The notes: generated from the sequence alone by a model not told the origin. Numbered from the stretch's first letter, positions 14,972 to 22,806 are shown. The stretch is 43,950 nt of DNA from Candidatus Kaiserbacteria bacterium (GCA_023264445.1 JAHFMN010000001.1:133928-177877), one strand, 5' to 3'. Made by a program: numbers and translations.

Positions 14972-15517
14972 ATGAAATATCTTGCACCATTCATTCTATC
15001 GGTTCTGATGATATTCCCAGTCTCTGTATCAGCAGCAACTCTTACGCAGAATCAAATCAATGCAATTATCAGCGTTCTCATGGCATTCGGCGTTGACCAA
15101 GCAACCATAAATGCCGTGTCTCTGGCTCTTGCTCCCGTAGCACCAGAAACTAGCATAGCTCCTCTATATCAGCCACCACAGCCTGTGCTTGATACCCAAG
15201 CACCAGTTATAAATCTTAATAAACTTGCAAACTACTTCAAGACAAACAAGTTCTTCAGTAATGGTATCTATGGCACTGCAGGTATACAAGAATCAAATTA
15301 CATCAGTGATACTGGTTCTGGTGTGGCTACTGTCCAGTGGTTTGTAGATGGAGTTTCTGTTGCTCCTGCTCATGATTGGAATTATGGAAATGGAAAGTTT
15401 GCTCTTGATGTGACCAAGTATTCTAATGGCGAACACACCCTTAGAGTTACAGCAGTAGATAAAGCCGGAAATAGCAGCAGTGCATCAATCACAATAACAG
15501 TGAAGAACCCGAACTAA
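14972..15517 (+). CDS. Secreted Ig-like domain protein
   Basis: 181 aa. A clear signal peptide (MKYLAPFILSVLMIFPVSVSAA) is followed by LTQNQINAIISVLMAFGVDQ, a helical motif that I associate with Parcubacteria surface proteins. After a Pro-rich linker comes a bacterial Ig-like domain (VQWFVDGVSVAPAH ... NGEHTLRVTAVDKAGNSS). Probably exported and exposed on the cell surface. The ORF-track start 14 codons upstream overlaps the previous gene and has no signal sequence, so I use 14972. Confidence 0.7.
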   Translation: MKYLAPFILSVLMIFPVSVSAATLTQNQINAIISVLMAFGVDQATINAVSLALAPVAPETSIAPLYQPPQPVLDTQAPVINLNKLANYFKTNKFFSNGIYGTAGIQESNYISDTGSGVATVQWFVDGVSVAPAHDWNYGNGKFALDVTKYSNGEHTLRVTAVDKAGNSSSASITITVKNPN

Positions 15518-15694
15518 TGTTTAAAAAACAATAAAACATAGACTTCAAAATCAATTTATCTAATCCATAAATCAAAGAGAGTCGTGTTTTGAAAAACTGA
15601 TTAATAAATCAAGATATCAAGTTTGAAATTTTGGTTTATAAACCCAATAATCCAATCTACAAAGCAGACGATAATCAATTACATCTCTAAACAA
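15518..15694. other. AT-rich convergent gap
   Basis: The 177-bp spacer lies between two convergent element genes and is very AT-rich. It holds the second copy of TTGGTTTATAAACCCAA (15631-15647). No terminator or gene is visible. Confidence 0.6.
15633..15644. repeat. GGTTTATAAACC palindrome, copy 2
   Basis: Identical to 12579-12590 over 17 bp. The second copy lies in the convergent gap, 3.05 kb from the first. Confidence 0.7.
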
Positions 15695-16744
15695 TTACCC
15701 CTGGTTCTTTATTCCCATTAAATCATTAACTATTTGCAATACTGGCGTACTGCTTTCTTTCTCGGTTTTAGATACGAAACCTATTGGCGCATGCTTGAAC
15801 ATTGATTCCGTTGCATTTTGTAACATTTCCGATAAACGAGGTTTTTCCTGTTGCTCTTCAACAGCAATGAAATCTTCCAAGGTACGAGCAACTGCTGCTC
15901 TATGGCGATTCACAGCGGCAAGATGTGAATTAACATTGTAGTTCTTCACTATAAATGAAAGTCCATACCAGAGGGAAGCAATTATCACTAGTTTAGCGAT
16001 TCCTATACTCCAAATAGCACCAGCATCTATTGCTGTCCCTGGAACAGCCGAAACCTGACTAAAGTATGAGACGGCAAGAAAGCCAAGATACCAAAGAATG
16101 CCCAACAGGATAGCGTAGCTAGCAATCACAGCCCAAAACCATTTGTCAGCCGCTTGCTTGTAGTTCCTTGTTTCTAGGTCAAAGTGTGATGCAAGACGAA
16201 CAGCGGCACGCTCTCCTTTTGCAGAGCCAACTTCTTTCCCAGCGATTCTAAGTTTCTCTGTTTCCTCACGCACCTTTTTGAGTTCATTTTCAAGATCTGT
16301 ACGAATCTGGATAACCTTTTTTACTTCCTCATCGGTCTGTTGCTGGTTTGGGTTTTCTCTGCGTCTTTCTTCACGGAGAAAAGTAAGAATCACCATTACG
16401 ATCTGTCTGTAAACAGTATCGTAAAAACCATCTACTCTTGCTTCAAAAGCATCATGCTCTTGTTTAGCATTTTGGACAGCTCCAATATCAAATTTACGCA
16501 ACCATTGAAGATGCTCTACCAGTTGATTTATCAAAGACTCCACCTGACCAGCCTCACTCCGAAGCAATAAATCTTTATATCCCAAATCATATGCCTCTTT
16601 AAGCCAGCTTTGTGCTTTGGACAGTTTCTCGTTTGCTCTATCAAATACCAAACTCCCAAAGCGACTATTATCCATGGCGAGTTTTGCCACCTTCACATCA
16701 AATACATTCTCAGCCGTTATATCTTTTTGTTCTTCAGAAGCCAT
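15695..16744 (-). CDS. Unknown coiled-coil membrane protein
   Basis: 349 aa. A long soluble, largely coiled-coil region (1-200; VKKVIQIRTDLENELKKVREETEKLR) is followed by two membrane helices (about 205-235 and 245-268) and a cytosolic tail with YNVNSHLAAVNRHRAAVARTLEDFI. From memory, the 'N-x-HRxxAxxT' segment recurs in uncharacterised membrane proteins near defence and mobile genes. A TATAAT box ends 17 nt before the ATG. The ATG 7 nt after that box (16754) opens only a 6-codon out-of-frame peptide. Confidence 0.6.
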   Translation of the reverse strand: MASEEQKDITAENVFDVKVAKLAMDNSRFGSLVFDRANEKLSKAQSWLKEAYDLGYKDLLLRSEAGQVESLINQLVEHLQWLRKFDIGAVQNAKQEHDAFEARVDGFYDTVYRQIVMVILTFLREERRRENPNQQQTDEEVKKVIQIRTDLENELKKVREETEKLRIAGKEVGSAKGERAAVRLASHFDLETRNYKQAADKWFWAVIASYAILLGILWYLGFLAVSYFSQVSAVPGTAIDAGAIWSIGIAKLVIIASLWYGLSFIVKNYNVNSHLAAVNRHRAAVARTLEDFIAVEEQQEKPRLSEMLQNATESMFKHAPIGFVSKTEKESSTPVLQIVNDLMGIKNQG

Positions 16745-16761
16745 GGATTTTCATTGGAAAT

Positions 16762-16767
16762 ATTATA
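16762..16767 (-). promoter_or_regulatory. -10 of the coiled-coil membrane gene
   Basis: TATAAT on the minus strand. The leaderless-position ATG (16754) reads MKIHGF-stop and overlaps the true start at 16744 in another frame. Confidence 0.5.
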
Positions 16768-16820
16768 CACTCTTACCATGTTTTACCGCATTTTTCAAGC
16801 AATAGAGCACTCTTTTGTGG

Positions 16821-16826
16821 TATGAT
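16821..16826 (+). promoter_or_regulatory. Extended -10 of the 65-aa membrane gene
   Basis: TGgTATGAT, 6 nt before the ATG at 16833. Confidence 0.6.
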
Positions 16827-16832
16827 TTTCGT

Positions 16833-17030
16833 ATGAAATGGATCTGGGAGAGAATCAAATTGAGCTGGGTAAATATCCTGTTGATTATCGCTATATTCTC
16901 ACTCTACATTTTCCTGTTCAATGACTATTTTGAGGTTGACCCTTATGGAGATGGTACTGCTTTCTACTATGCTTTGTGTGCTACTTTCCTTACAGTTTAT
17001 CTATGGAACAGGCAACAAATTACAAAATAA
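16833..17030 (+). CDS. Small two-helix membrane protein
   Basis: 65 aa from the leaderless-position ATG (MKWIWERIKLSWVNILL). Two membrane helices (about 13-30 and 43-58) and a short acidic loop (DYFEVDPYGDG). No known family. The next gene overlaps its end by 28 nt in another frame, so translation may be coupled. Confidence 0.55.
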   Translation: MKWIWERIKLSWVNILLIIAIFSLYIFLFNDYFEVDPYGDGTAFYYALCATFLTVYLWNRQQITK

Positions 17031-17278
17031 TTGCTGGGTTTTTATTGCTTGTTCTTTTTCTATTGAATTTTCAACTGCATGATTCAAGAAAAGAGAACGC
17101 TATTTTGCAGGATCGGTTAGATGAATATCAATCAGCATTAAGCGAAGCTAACGACAATATTGATTCAGCAAATTCTATGATTGAAGACGCCCAGAGCTAT
17201 GCTTGGTCAAGCTATGAAGATATGGGATACGCTCTAGAGAATCTAAGCACAGTGGATACTGTGTGGGATCCCTACTAA
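17003..17278 (+). CDS. Small membrane-anchored coiled-coil protein
   Basis: 91 aa. I start it at the ATG reading MEQATNYKIIAGF rather than 9 codons earlier. One membrane helix (about 9-25, IIAGFLLLVLFLLNFQL) is followed by an acidic coiled coil (ENAILQDRLDEYQSALSEANDNIDSANSM). This layout resembles small phage spanin or scaffold-like proteins, but no function can be assigned. Confidence 0.5.
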   Translation: MEQATNYKIIAGFLLLVLFLLNFQLHDSRKENAILQDRLDEYQSALSEANDNIDSANSMIEDAQSYAWSSYEDMGYALENLSTVDTVWDPY

Positions 17279-17280
17279 AT

Positions 17281-17820
17281 ATGGACATTATTTACACAAT
17301 ATTAATAATTGGAGCAATCTGGTATGTTGGTAAATTGCTTTTACAACAAGCACCAACTAAACGAATTGAAAAATATGAGGAATTTGCAGAGGTGATGTTT
17401 AGGTCATATCAAACCACAAACAAAGTTTCCTTTGGCGAGGAGAAAGATCCACCAGAAGTATCCAGGATGAGGGATTGGTATATACGGCTAAAGGAAAAAT
17501 ACAAACACGACCAGACAAAACTTGTCCAGTTAGCGGAGGACTGGAAAGATTATGCTTTTAATTTAAGTAGCAAGAATATCAATCATTATCTTTGGCTAGA
17601 GGATGAGGATAAAGAAAGTAGCGATGAGCGTTATGGAAAGACACGAGAAGCACACATGAAAATAGAAGAGATTGAAAATAGATTCGCTAACATGCTTGAC
17701 CCCCAATATTATCTAGATTTGGTGGCTGAAAGAAAGAAGAAACAAGAAGAAGTTGAAGCATTTTGGGAATCTCCAGAAGACAGGCGTTATTTAAAAGAAA
17801 CACCGGCTACAGAGCCATAA
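17281..17820 (+). CDS. Unknown membrane-anchored acidic protein
   Basis: 179 aa starting MDIIYTILIIGAIWYVGKLLL, a single N-terminal membrane helix. The rest is soluble, charged and helical (VSRMRDWYIRLKEKYKHDQTKLVQLAEDW; a coiled coil near the end). It begins 2 nt after the preceding stop, so these three genes form a compact operon. Function unknown. Confidence 0.55.
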   Translation: MDIIYTILIIGAIWYVGKLLLQQAPTKRIEKYEEFAEVMFRSYQTTNKVSFGEEKDPPEVSRMRDWYIRLKEKYKHDQTKLVQLAEDWKDYAFNLSSKNINHYLWLEDEDKESSDERYGKTREAHMKIEEIENRFANMLDPQYYLDLVAERKKKQEEVEAFWESPEDRRYLKETPATEP

Positions 17821-17828
17821 AAACAGAG

Positions 17829-17834
17829 TATGAT
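17829..17834 (+). promoter_or_regulatory. -10 of the 173-aa gene
   Basis: TATGAT, 6 nt before the ATG at 17841. It lies just after the stop of the upstream gene. Confidence 0.5.
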
Positions 17835-17840
17835 GATTCT

Positions 17841-18362
17841 ATGAATACTGAAAAACCAAATGTTGGACTCGTTATACTAATCACAGCTGTCATAGTAGGG
17901 GGTGGTGTGTATTATTTTACCACTGGTGCAAAAAATCTTGATACTAATAATGCGGTTCAGACAACTTCCACACCGAATCAAACATCTAAAGAATATGCTG
18001 TAATGGGACGTCAACTTTGGAGTGCATTTCAGTGTGCGTCATGGGCTTCTGTAACGGGAGACAGCGAAGAACAAGAAAGACTTTTCTTATTTGGCTATGC
18101 GCAAGGAAAGACATTCCTTGAAGCGTTGAATTCTGAGAAGATTCAGCGAGATGACATATCTGAGAATGTCCCTATTGTAGTCACGATGCTTCTTCAAGGA
18201 CCAACGGAAGAATTTATACTGGGTAGACTTTTTGAAAATGCACAAGACAGTGCACTAAAAGATGTCTTTCAGACCGGGAATGAATATAATTCAGAGAGTT
18301 TACGAGAAATCATTGCTGGAAATAAGTACAGGGAGAGTAATTGCCAACTGATTGGAGAATAG
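17841..18362 (+). CDS. Unknown membrane-anchored exported protein
   Basis: 173 aa. I choose MNTEKPNVGLVILITA, 6 nt after TATGAT, over the ORF-track start 26 codons earlier. One membrane helix (about 8-27, VGLVILITAVIVGGGVYYF), then a Ser/Thr-rich linker and a helical exported domain with two Cys (FQCASWAS; ESNCQLIGE). It is the last cargo gene before the right end, and its stop overlaps a 10-bp inverted repeat. Confidence 0.55.
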   Translation: MNTEKPNVGLVILITAVIVGGGVYYFTTGAKNLDTNNAVQTTSTPNQTSKEYAVMGRQLWSAFQCASWASVTGDSEEQERLFLFGYAQGKTFLEALNSEKIQRDDISENVPIVVTMLLQGPTEEFILGRLFENAQDSALKDVFQTGNEYNSESLREIIAGNKYRESNCQLIGE

Positions 18363-18405
18363 CAGGAGTTTTAACTCTATTAGGGGAGTATTTCTAACTC
18401 CTGCT
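18361..18405. terminator. 10-bp inverted repeat at the element's right end
   Basis: AGCAGGAGTT (18361-18370) and AACTCCTGCT (18396-18405) are perfect complements around a 25-nt loop. It follows the stop of the plus-strand gene and includes the stop of the predicted recombinase tail on the other strand. It could end transcription from both sides, though no T-run is clear. Confidence 0.45.
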
Positions 18406-18505
18406 TGACTGGCATAAATCCACGCTTTTGGAGAGAAGCGAACTTAACGGCTGCCTTGCTGATTGCCTCCAATTGCTCCACTAAGGGTTTTGAATCTGGT
18501 ATCGT
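18380..18505 (-). pseudogene. Orphan 3' end of the recombinase gene
   Basis: On the minus strand, from the core GTGACCCTA, the recombinase frame continues open for 41 codons: TIPDSKPLVEQLEAISK, then AAVKFASLQKRGFMPVK, then QELEILP and TAA. This stretch has no start of its own here, since it directly follows the murF stop. In the excised circle it would be joined in frame to the recombinase at 10968, replacing QRIEL. Composition and charge look protein-like. A 41-codon open frame arises by chance about one time in seven, so the call needs homologues. Confidence 0.55.
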
Positions 18506-18514
18506 TAGGGTCAC
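18506..18514 (+). repeat. Right attachment core of the element
   Basis: TAGGGTCAC, identical to 10960-10968. On the minus strand it contains the murF stop codon (GTG TGA CCC TA). It marks the switch from AT-rich cargo to G+C-richer chromosome. Confidence 0.7.
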
Positions 18515-19785
18515 ACTTTCTGTTTCCACTTTTTTTCTTGGCGAGCAAGTTGCACCCCATCGGCGGAGTTAGCAAGCAAGGCCTCTACGATGCGCTCGGT
18601 GCGGATAGATTGCGAACCTTTCACCAGAACGACATCGCCCGCGCGAAGCTGTTCGGGGAGGATACGCGCAGCATCATATGAGTTATTACACTGTATGACT
18701 TCGGTGCCGTTCGCCGGCACAGCAAAAGCTCGAGCGCGAATTCCCACCGTAACAACGAGATCAGCTGAAGCGCTTGCGAGCGCACCAACACGTTCATGCT
18801 CCATGACCGAGTAGCGCCCGAGTTCGAGCATGTCGCCCAGGACTGCAATACGCCGCTTCGCTCGCGGGAATGCCTTCAGGGTTGCAAGTGCTTCCTCAAC
18901 CGCCGCTGGTGAAGCATTGTATGAATCGTCAATGATGACTGAACCGTTTTTTCCGGCGAGGAGACGGCCGCGGCCAGGCGGGGATTCGTAGCTCTCGAGC
19001 GCTTTGAGTGCCTCCGAAAGCGGTATTTCAAAGTCCTGCGCCGCTGCGACTGCGGCCGCAACTGGAAGAAGCTGTGTCTTCCCAACCGAACCTCGTACGA
19101 TGCAGAAACCCTCTTCTCCCCCTGCACTTACCTTTGCTTGCATGCCAGCGACCTTCCCTTCGCTCTCATAAAAATCAACATCGCTTATGCGCGTGTTTAC
19201 ATCCTCTCCGATGCCGTAAGAAATGACCCGGGCAGGCGTGCGCACTGCATTATCGAATGCATATGCATCATCGGCTAGGACGATGAGCGGTGCATTTGCC
19301 GGGAGCGCATACGCCGGGGAAAATTCTTCTTCTCGTACTGCTTCGGGTGAAGCATATGCCTCGACATGGACCGGTATCTCTGGCAAGCGAGTGACGACCA
19401 CCATGTCCGGTGTTGCGATGCGCAGTATGCCTGCGAGGTCGCCCGGCTTGTCCGCACTGACCTCCAGTACGAGCATATTTGGATAATGATTCGGTAACAC
19501 CAGGAGTGCCACCGCCCTTTTCATAAGGGAGAACCATGCAAAAGGATTCTTCCAAGGATTCTCCACCCCCAAAATAGTGAACGGCACGCCAAACTCACTA
19601 TTGAAACTCTTCTCGCTCTTCCGGACATACAGGCGCGTCCCGAGTACTGCCGCTACCGCATCTTTCGTCGATGTCTTCCCCACTGATCCGGTGATCATCA
19701 CGATGCGCGGGTGGTATCGGCGTATGACGGCGTGCGCAAAAAACGCAAGAATCAAAACGACAATTGGCTTGAGGATGCTTTTCAT
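18511..19785 (-). CDS. murF: UDP-MurNAc-tripeptide--D-Ala-D-Ala ligase
   Basis: Adds D-Ala-D-Ala to the peptidoglycan precursor. The protein is 424 aa. It has an N-terminal membrane helix (ILKPIVVLILAFFAHAVI), unusual for MurF but seen in related CPR sequences as I recall. Mur-ligase motifs follow: ITGSVGKTSTKDAV (ATP loop), NSEFGVPFTILG, GRGRLL, IDDSYNASPAAVEEAL and VLGDMLELG. The start at 19785 lies 13 nt after the ftsI stop; the ORF-track start 20 codons earlier overlaps ftsI. The stop codon lies in the element's right attachment core, but the C-terminus looks complete. Confidence 0.9.
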   Translation of the reverse strand: MKSILKPIVVLILAFFAHAVIRRYHPRIVMITGSVGKTSTKDAVAAVLGTRLYVRKSEKSFNSEFGVPFTILGVENPWKNPFAWFSLMKRAVALLVLPNHYPNMLVLEVSADKPGDLAGILRIATPDMVVVTRLPEIPVHVEAYASPEAVREEEFSPAYALPANAPLIVLADDAYAFDNAVRTPARVISYGIGEDVNTRISDVDFYESEGKVAGMQAKVSAGGEEGFCIVRGSVGKTQLLPVAAAVAAAQDFEIPLSEALKALESYESPPGRGRLLAGKNGSVIIDDSYNASPAAVEEALATLKAFPRAKRRIAVLGDMLELGRYSVMEHERVGALASASADLVVTVGIRARAFAVPANGTEVIQCNNSYDAARILPEQLRAGDVVLVKGSQSIRTERIVEALLANSADGVQLARQEKKWKQKV

Positions 19786-19798
19786 GATTGATGTTCGC

Positions 19799-21553
19799 TT
19801 ATCCCGAATGTGTCGAGACGACGCCTGCTTGTACCGGCAGGCCACGGTCAGGAGGTACAGCGTAATAGTCTATGAGGAAATGCACAAGGTCGAGAAAAGT
19901 TGAGTTCAGGGTTTCTGAAGCGTAGGTAACGCCCTTCGGGTCATTCGTGTAGAGCAAGATAATGAAGCGCGGGTTATAGGAAGGGAAGAACCCGACAAAC
20001 GAATGGAAGAACCGATCCGTGTAGTATCCACCGCCCGGCATCGTAAGCTGGGCAGTACCCGTCTTCGCCGCCACCGACATAGTGGGGATCTTTGCCTTGC
20101 CGTCGTTGAGTTTCTCATCAACGACTGCATCCATCATGCTCGTTATCTCGCGAACGGCTGTCGATGAGAAAACTTGCGTCGTCTTCCCCCAGTCAAGCGT
20201 GCGCTCTATGCCCGAATTAAGACGTACGGCGCGTACCAAATGCGGCGTCACCATCGTGCCTCTGTTTGCGAGCGCACCGAGCGCGCGCATCATCTGTATC
20301 GGCGTTACGGCAATACCCTGTCCGAAAGCCGCCGTATCGTAGCCGATCTGCTGGGGCTTCGAGAGATTGCTCAAGAGCGCATGTCCCTCGTTTGGCACGT
20401 CAATGCCTGTCTTCGTTCCAAACAGCTTCGTAAAGTATGCTCGGAAGGAATCCTGTCCGAGCTCGGTCGCTACCCATGCCGCGCCGAGGTTCAAAGACTG
20501 CACAATGACCTGCTTCATCGGGACGACGCCGCGCGCCTTTAAATCCCAGTTGCAGATGCTTGCGGTATTCACGGTGATACAACCCGTATCGGTATAGGTC
20601 GTCTCCGGCGTGATGACGCCTGCATCAAGCGCCGAGGTCAGCGTCAGAGGCTTCATGATGGAGCCAAACTCATGCACGTGCTCCACAAGTGGGTTGCCGA
20701 GCAGAGTCGGATCTACTTCTTGCAGATTATTGCCGTCGTAGGTCGGATAGCTTGCAAACGCAAGGATCGCACCAGTCGTGGGATCCATGATGATTCCCCC
20801 CGATTCTTTACTCGAATAGCGCTGTGTAACTTTCGTGAGGTCGTCCTGAAGGCGCGTTTGCACCTCCGGCTCGATAGTGGTTATGACGTCGCCCTCGCGC
20901 GCATCCTGCGCCAAGACAAGCAGATTACCGACATTTGAAAAAAGTTCCGCAAAGAAATTCTTATACAGCGAGTCCCCCGAGCGTTCGAGTGAATCATTGT
21001 ATGTCGCCTCAAGGCCAGTCTGGCCGGAGAGTGTATCGCTCGAGCCGTACGACACGATGCCAATTGCCTGTGCAGCGAGCGCACCTCCGGGATACAACCG
21101 CCATCGCTCGCGCAGTACCTGTACACCTGGGATGTGTTTCGCATCGAGCGCCTTTCCCTCTTCGTCAGAGAGACGATGCGCGATTTCGATATGGACTTGC
21201 GATTTCTTCGAAGCGGCCGCGAGGAACGCGTCATGCGAGAGTAGGCCGGGAACGACGGCTGTTATCGAAGCATACGCGCCTTCAGGGTCGCTAAGAATCT
21301 GTGGGTTTATCGCTACAAGAAAGCCGGTTGCAAGCGTCGCTGCGGAGATAAGCGTGCCGTCCTTGCGAGTGAAATAAATGGATCCGCGATCAAAGAGTCC
21401 ACTTCCACCTGAAGCAAATTGCCGATCAGCCTTTTGCGCATAGTCCTGTCCACGGACGATTTGTATGAAATACAGCCGAACGATGATGCTTAGCGCAACG
21501 AGGAAGACGAAAACGAGGACGAGGCGCAGGCGGAAACGGAACTGCGCGCGCAT
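19799..21553 (-). CDS. ftsI: Division-type penicillin-binding protein (transpeptidase)
   Basis: Class B PBP, 584 aa, cross-linking septal peptidoglycan. One N-terminal membrane helix (LRLVLVFVFLVALSIIVRLYFIQIV), a dimerisation/pedestal domain, then the transpeptidase domain with SxxK in GSIMKPLT, SxN in SLNLGAAW and KTG in AAKTGTAQLT. The place within mraZ-rsmH-ftsL-ftsI-murF makes it FtsI (PBP3) rather than the elongation enzyme, which is encoded at 25943. Confidence 0.92.
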   Translation of the reverse strand: MRAQFRFRLRLVLVFVFLVALSIIVRLYFIQIVRGQDYAQKADRQFASGGSGLFDRGSIYFTRKDGTLISAATLATGFLVAINPQILSDPEGAYASITAVVPGLLSHDAFLAAASKKSQVHIEIAHRLSDEEGKALDAKHIPGVQVLRERWRLYPGGALAAQAIGIVSYGSSDTLSGQTGLEATYNDSLERSGDSLYKNFFAELFSNVGNLLVLAQDAREGDVITTIEPEVQTRLQDDLTKVTQRYSSKESGGIIMDPTTGAILAFASYPTYDGNNLQEVDPTLLGNPLVEHVHEFGSIMKPLTLTSALDAGVITPETTYTDTGCITVNTASICNWDLKARGVVPMKQVIVQSLNLGAAWVATELGQDSFRAYFTKLFGTKTGIDVPNEGHALLSNLSKPQQIGYDTAAFGQGIAVTPIQMMRALGALANRGTMVTPHLVRAVRLNSGIERTLDWGKTTQVFSSTAVREITSMMDAVVDEKLNDGKAKIPTMSVAAKTGTAQLTMPGGGYYTDRFFHSFVGFFPSYNPRFIILLYTNDPKGVTYASETLNSTFLDLVHFLIDYYAVPPDRGLPVQAGVVSTHSG

Positions 21554-21562
21554 AATGATCTC

Positions 21563-21859
21563 CTACCGCAGGGCGGTCACGCTCTCCGCTCGCACGAATG
21601 CCGTCGCGATGGGCTTTGCATAGCCCTCGGCCGCGTAATTCGTACCGGTAATGAGCGCCACGTTCTCGAGATACTGCTTTTCAAGAGTTGCGACTGCCGA
21701 TTCGTCGTTTCGCACCGATTGGGAGAATTCAACCGTGAGCGCCGCATAGCTCATCACGACGGCGATGAGACCGATGTAGAGGACTGCGAGGAGGCCGACA
21801 ATTCCCACGCAGAGCGGGACAGGCGGATATGGGAGGTGTACTCGCATCGTATTAAGCAT
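21563..21859 (-). CDS. ftsL: FtsL-like division protein
   Basis: 98 aa with one membrane helix (CVGIVGLLAVLYIGLIAVVMSYA) and a short periplasmic coiled coil (VEFSQSVRNDESAVATLEKQYLENVALI). FtsL links the early divisome to FtsI/FtsW. Sequence similarity in this family is weak. The call rests on topology, size and location between rsmH and ftsI. Its start overlaps the rsmH stop by 8 nt (ATGCTTAA), indicating coupling. Confidence 0.7.
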   Translation of the reverse strand: MLNTMRVHLPYPPVPLCVGIVGLLAVLYIGLIAVVMSYAALTVEFSQSVRNDESAVATLEKQYLENVALITGTNYAAEGYAKPIATAFVRAESVTALR

Positions 21860-22805
21860 AGGAATGGAGGGGGAGGATTGAATCTGCCTGTTCCATCCCC
21901 GCAGAAGCGGCAGCTCGTTCGAATACGCGCAGTTTTGCGCTGCGTGCGCGACGATTCGTAAGGATTTCCTCGCGTGAAGGAGTGATCGGTTTTTTCGGCG
22001 TCACTGCCCCCAATCCCGCGTATGCCGCATCGCGAAGCACATTCTTCACGATGCGGTCCTCGATGCTATGGAAGGAGATGATGGCGAGACGCCCGCCCGA
22101 AGCAAGCGCCGTGAGCGCGGCAGCAAGACCATCACGAAGCGCTCCGATTTCATCATTTACTGCGATGCGCAGCGCCTGGAATGTTTTCGTGGCCGGATGA
22201 ATCTTTCGATCGTGATACGAGCGCGGCGTGCCAGCAAGAACGGCTTCCACGAGAGCGCCGGTGGTGAGTATCCGATTCTTTGCGCGCGCAGCGACGATCG
22301 CGCGCGCAATGCTTCGCGAGTAGCGTTCTTCTCCATAAGAAAAAATAATATCGGCAAGCACTTCTTCGGAAGAGGAGTTCACGATGTCGGCCGCCGTCTC
22401 ACCTCCCTCGCCGTACGTCATGAGAAGCGGTTCATCATTCTGAAATGAAAAGCCGCGCGGCGCGGCGATCTGATACCCGCTCCACCCGAGATCAAAAAGG
22501 ATGGCATCAACGCTGCCGATGCCGAGCCGTTCAAGAATGCGCGAGAGGTTGCGAAAATTATCGTTTACCAGATGCGCAACCGGGCGCTCGGGCCGGCGAT
22601 CGCGCGCGTACGCTTCACGCGCCCGCTCCACCGCCGCCGGATCGGCATCAATGCCGATGATGACGCCATCTCCTCCTAGGAGAGTGATCAGCGATGCGAA
22701 GTGTCCTGCTCCACCCAAAGTCGCATCCACAACCGTATCGCCCGGCGCAACGGAGAGTGCATCAAGCACTTCCTTCATGAGTACAGACTCGTGTCGGGCC
22801 TCCAT
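21852..22805 (-). CDS. rsmH: 16S rRNA m4C1402 methyltransferase
   Basis: Methylates N4 of C1402 in the ribosomal P site, using SAM. 317 aa. It begins MEARHESVLMKEVLDAL, followed by the SAM loop VVDATLGGAGH, then DAILFDLGWSGYQI, RGFSFQNDEPLLM, ATKTFQALRIAVNDEI and AIISFHSIEDRIVK, all typical RsmH (MraW) segments. The ORF track starts 48 codons too early, inside mraZ. The ATG at 22805 is 1 nt after the mraZ stop. Confidence 0.95.
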   Translation of the reverse strand: MEARHESVLMKEVLDALSVAPGDTVVDATLGGAGHFASLITLLGGDGVIIGIDADPAAVERAREAYARDRRPERPVAHLVNDNFRNLSRILERLGIGSVDAILFDLGWSGYQIAAPRGFSFQNDEPLLMTYGEGGETAADIVNSSSEEVLADIIFSYGEERYSRSIARAIVAARAKNRILTTGALVEAVLAGTPRSYHDRKIHPATKTFQALRIAVNDEIGALRDGLAAALTALASGGRLAIISFHSIEDRIVKNVLRDAAYAGLGAVTPKKPITPSREEILTNRRARSAKLRVFERAAASAGMEQADSILPLHSYA

Positions 22806-22806
22806 A

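Larger units (their letters stand above)
10961..18514. mobile_element. 7.5-kb serine-recombinase integrative element in tRNA-Glu
   Basis: The segment is clearly richer in A+T than both flanks and has no housekeeping gene. It is bounded by TAGGGTCAC at the tRNA-Glu 3' end and at the murF stop codon. It carries a large serine recombinase reading into the tRNA, two tiny related proteins beside it, a HEPN-like protein, secreted proteins, and a cluster of small membrane proteins. No phage structural, replication or conjugation gene is recognisable, so it is best described as a small integrative element or genomic island. At least two cargo promoters have the host's leaderless form, suggesting adaptation to this or a related host. 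Confidence 0.85.

Noticed and set aside
18380-18514. Reading 18380-18505 as an extension or truncation of murF
   Set aside because: murF ends at its own TGA in another frame with a complete-looking C-terminus; the open stretch is in the recombinase frame only when the element ends are joined.
10961-18514. Calling the element a prophage or conjugative element
   Set aside because: No capsid, terminase, portal, lysis, relaxase, type IV secretion or replication gene is recognisable.
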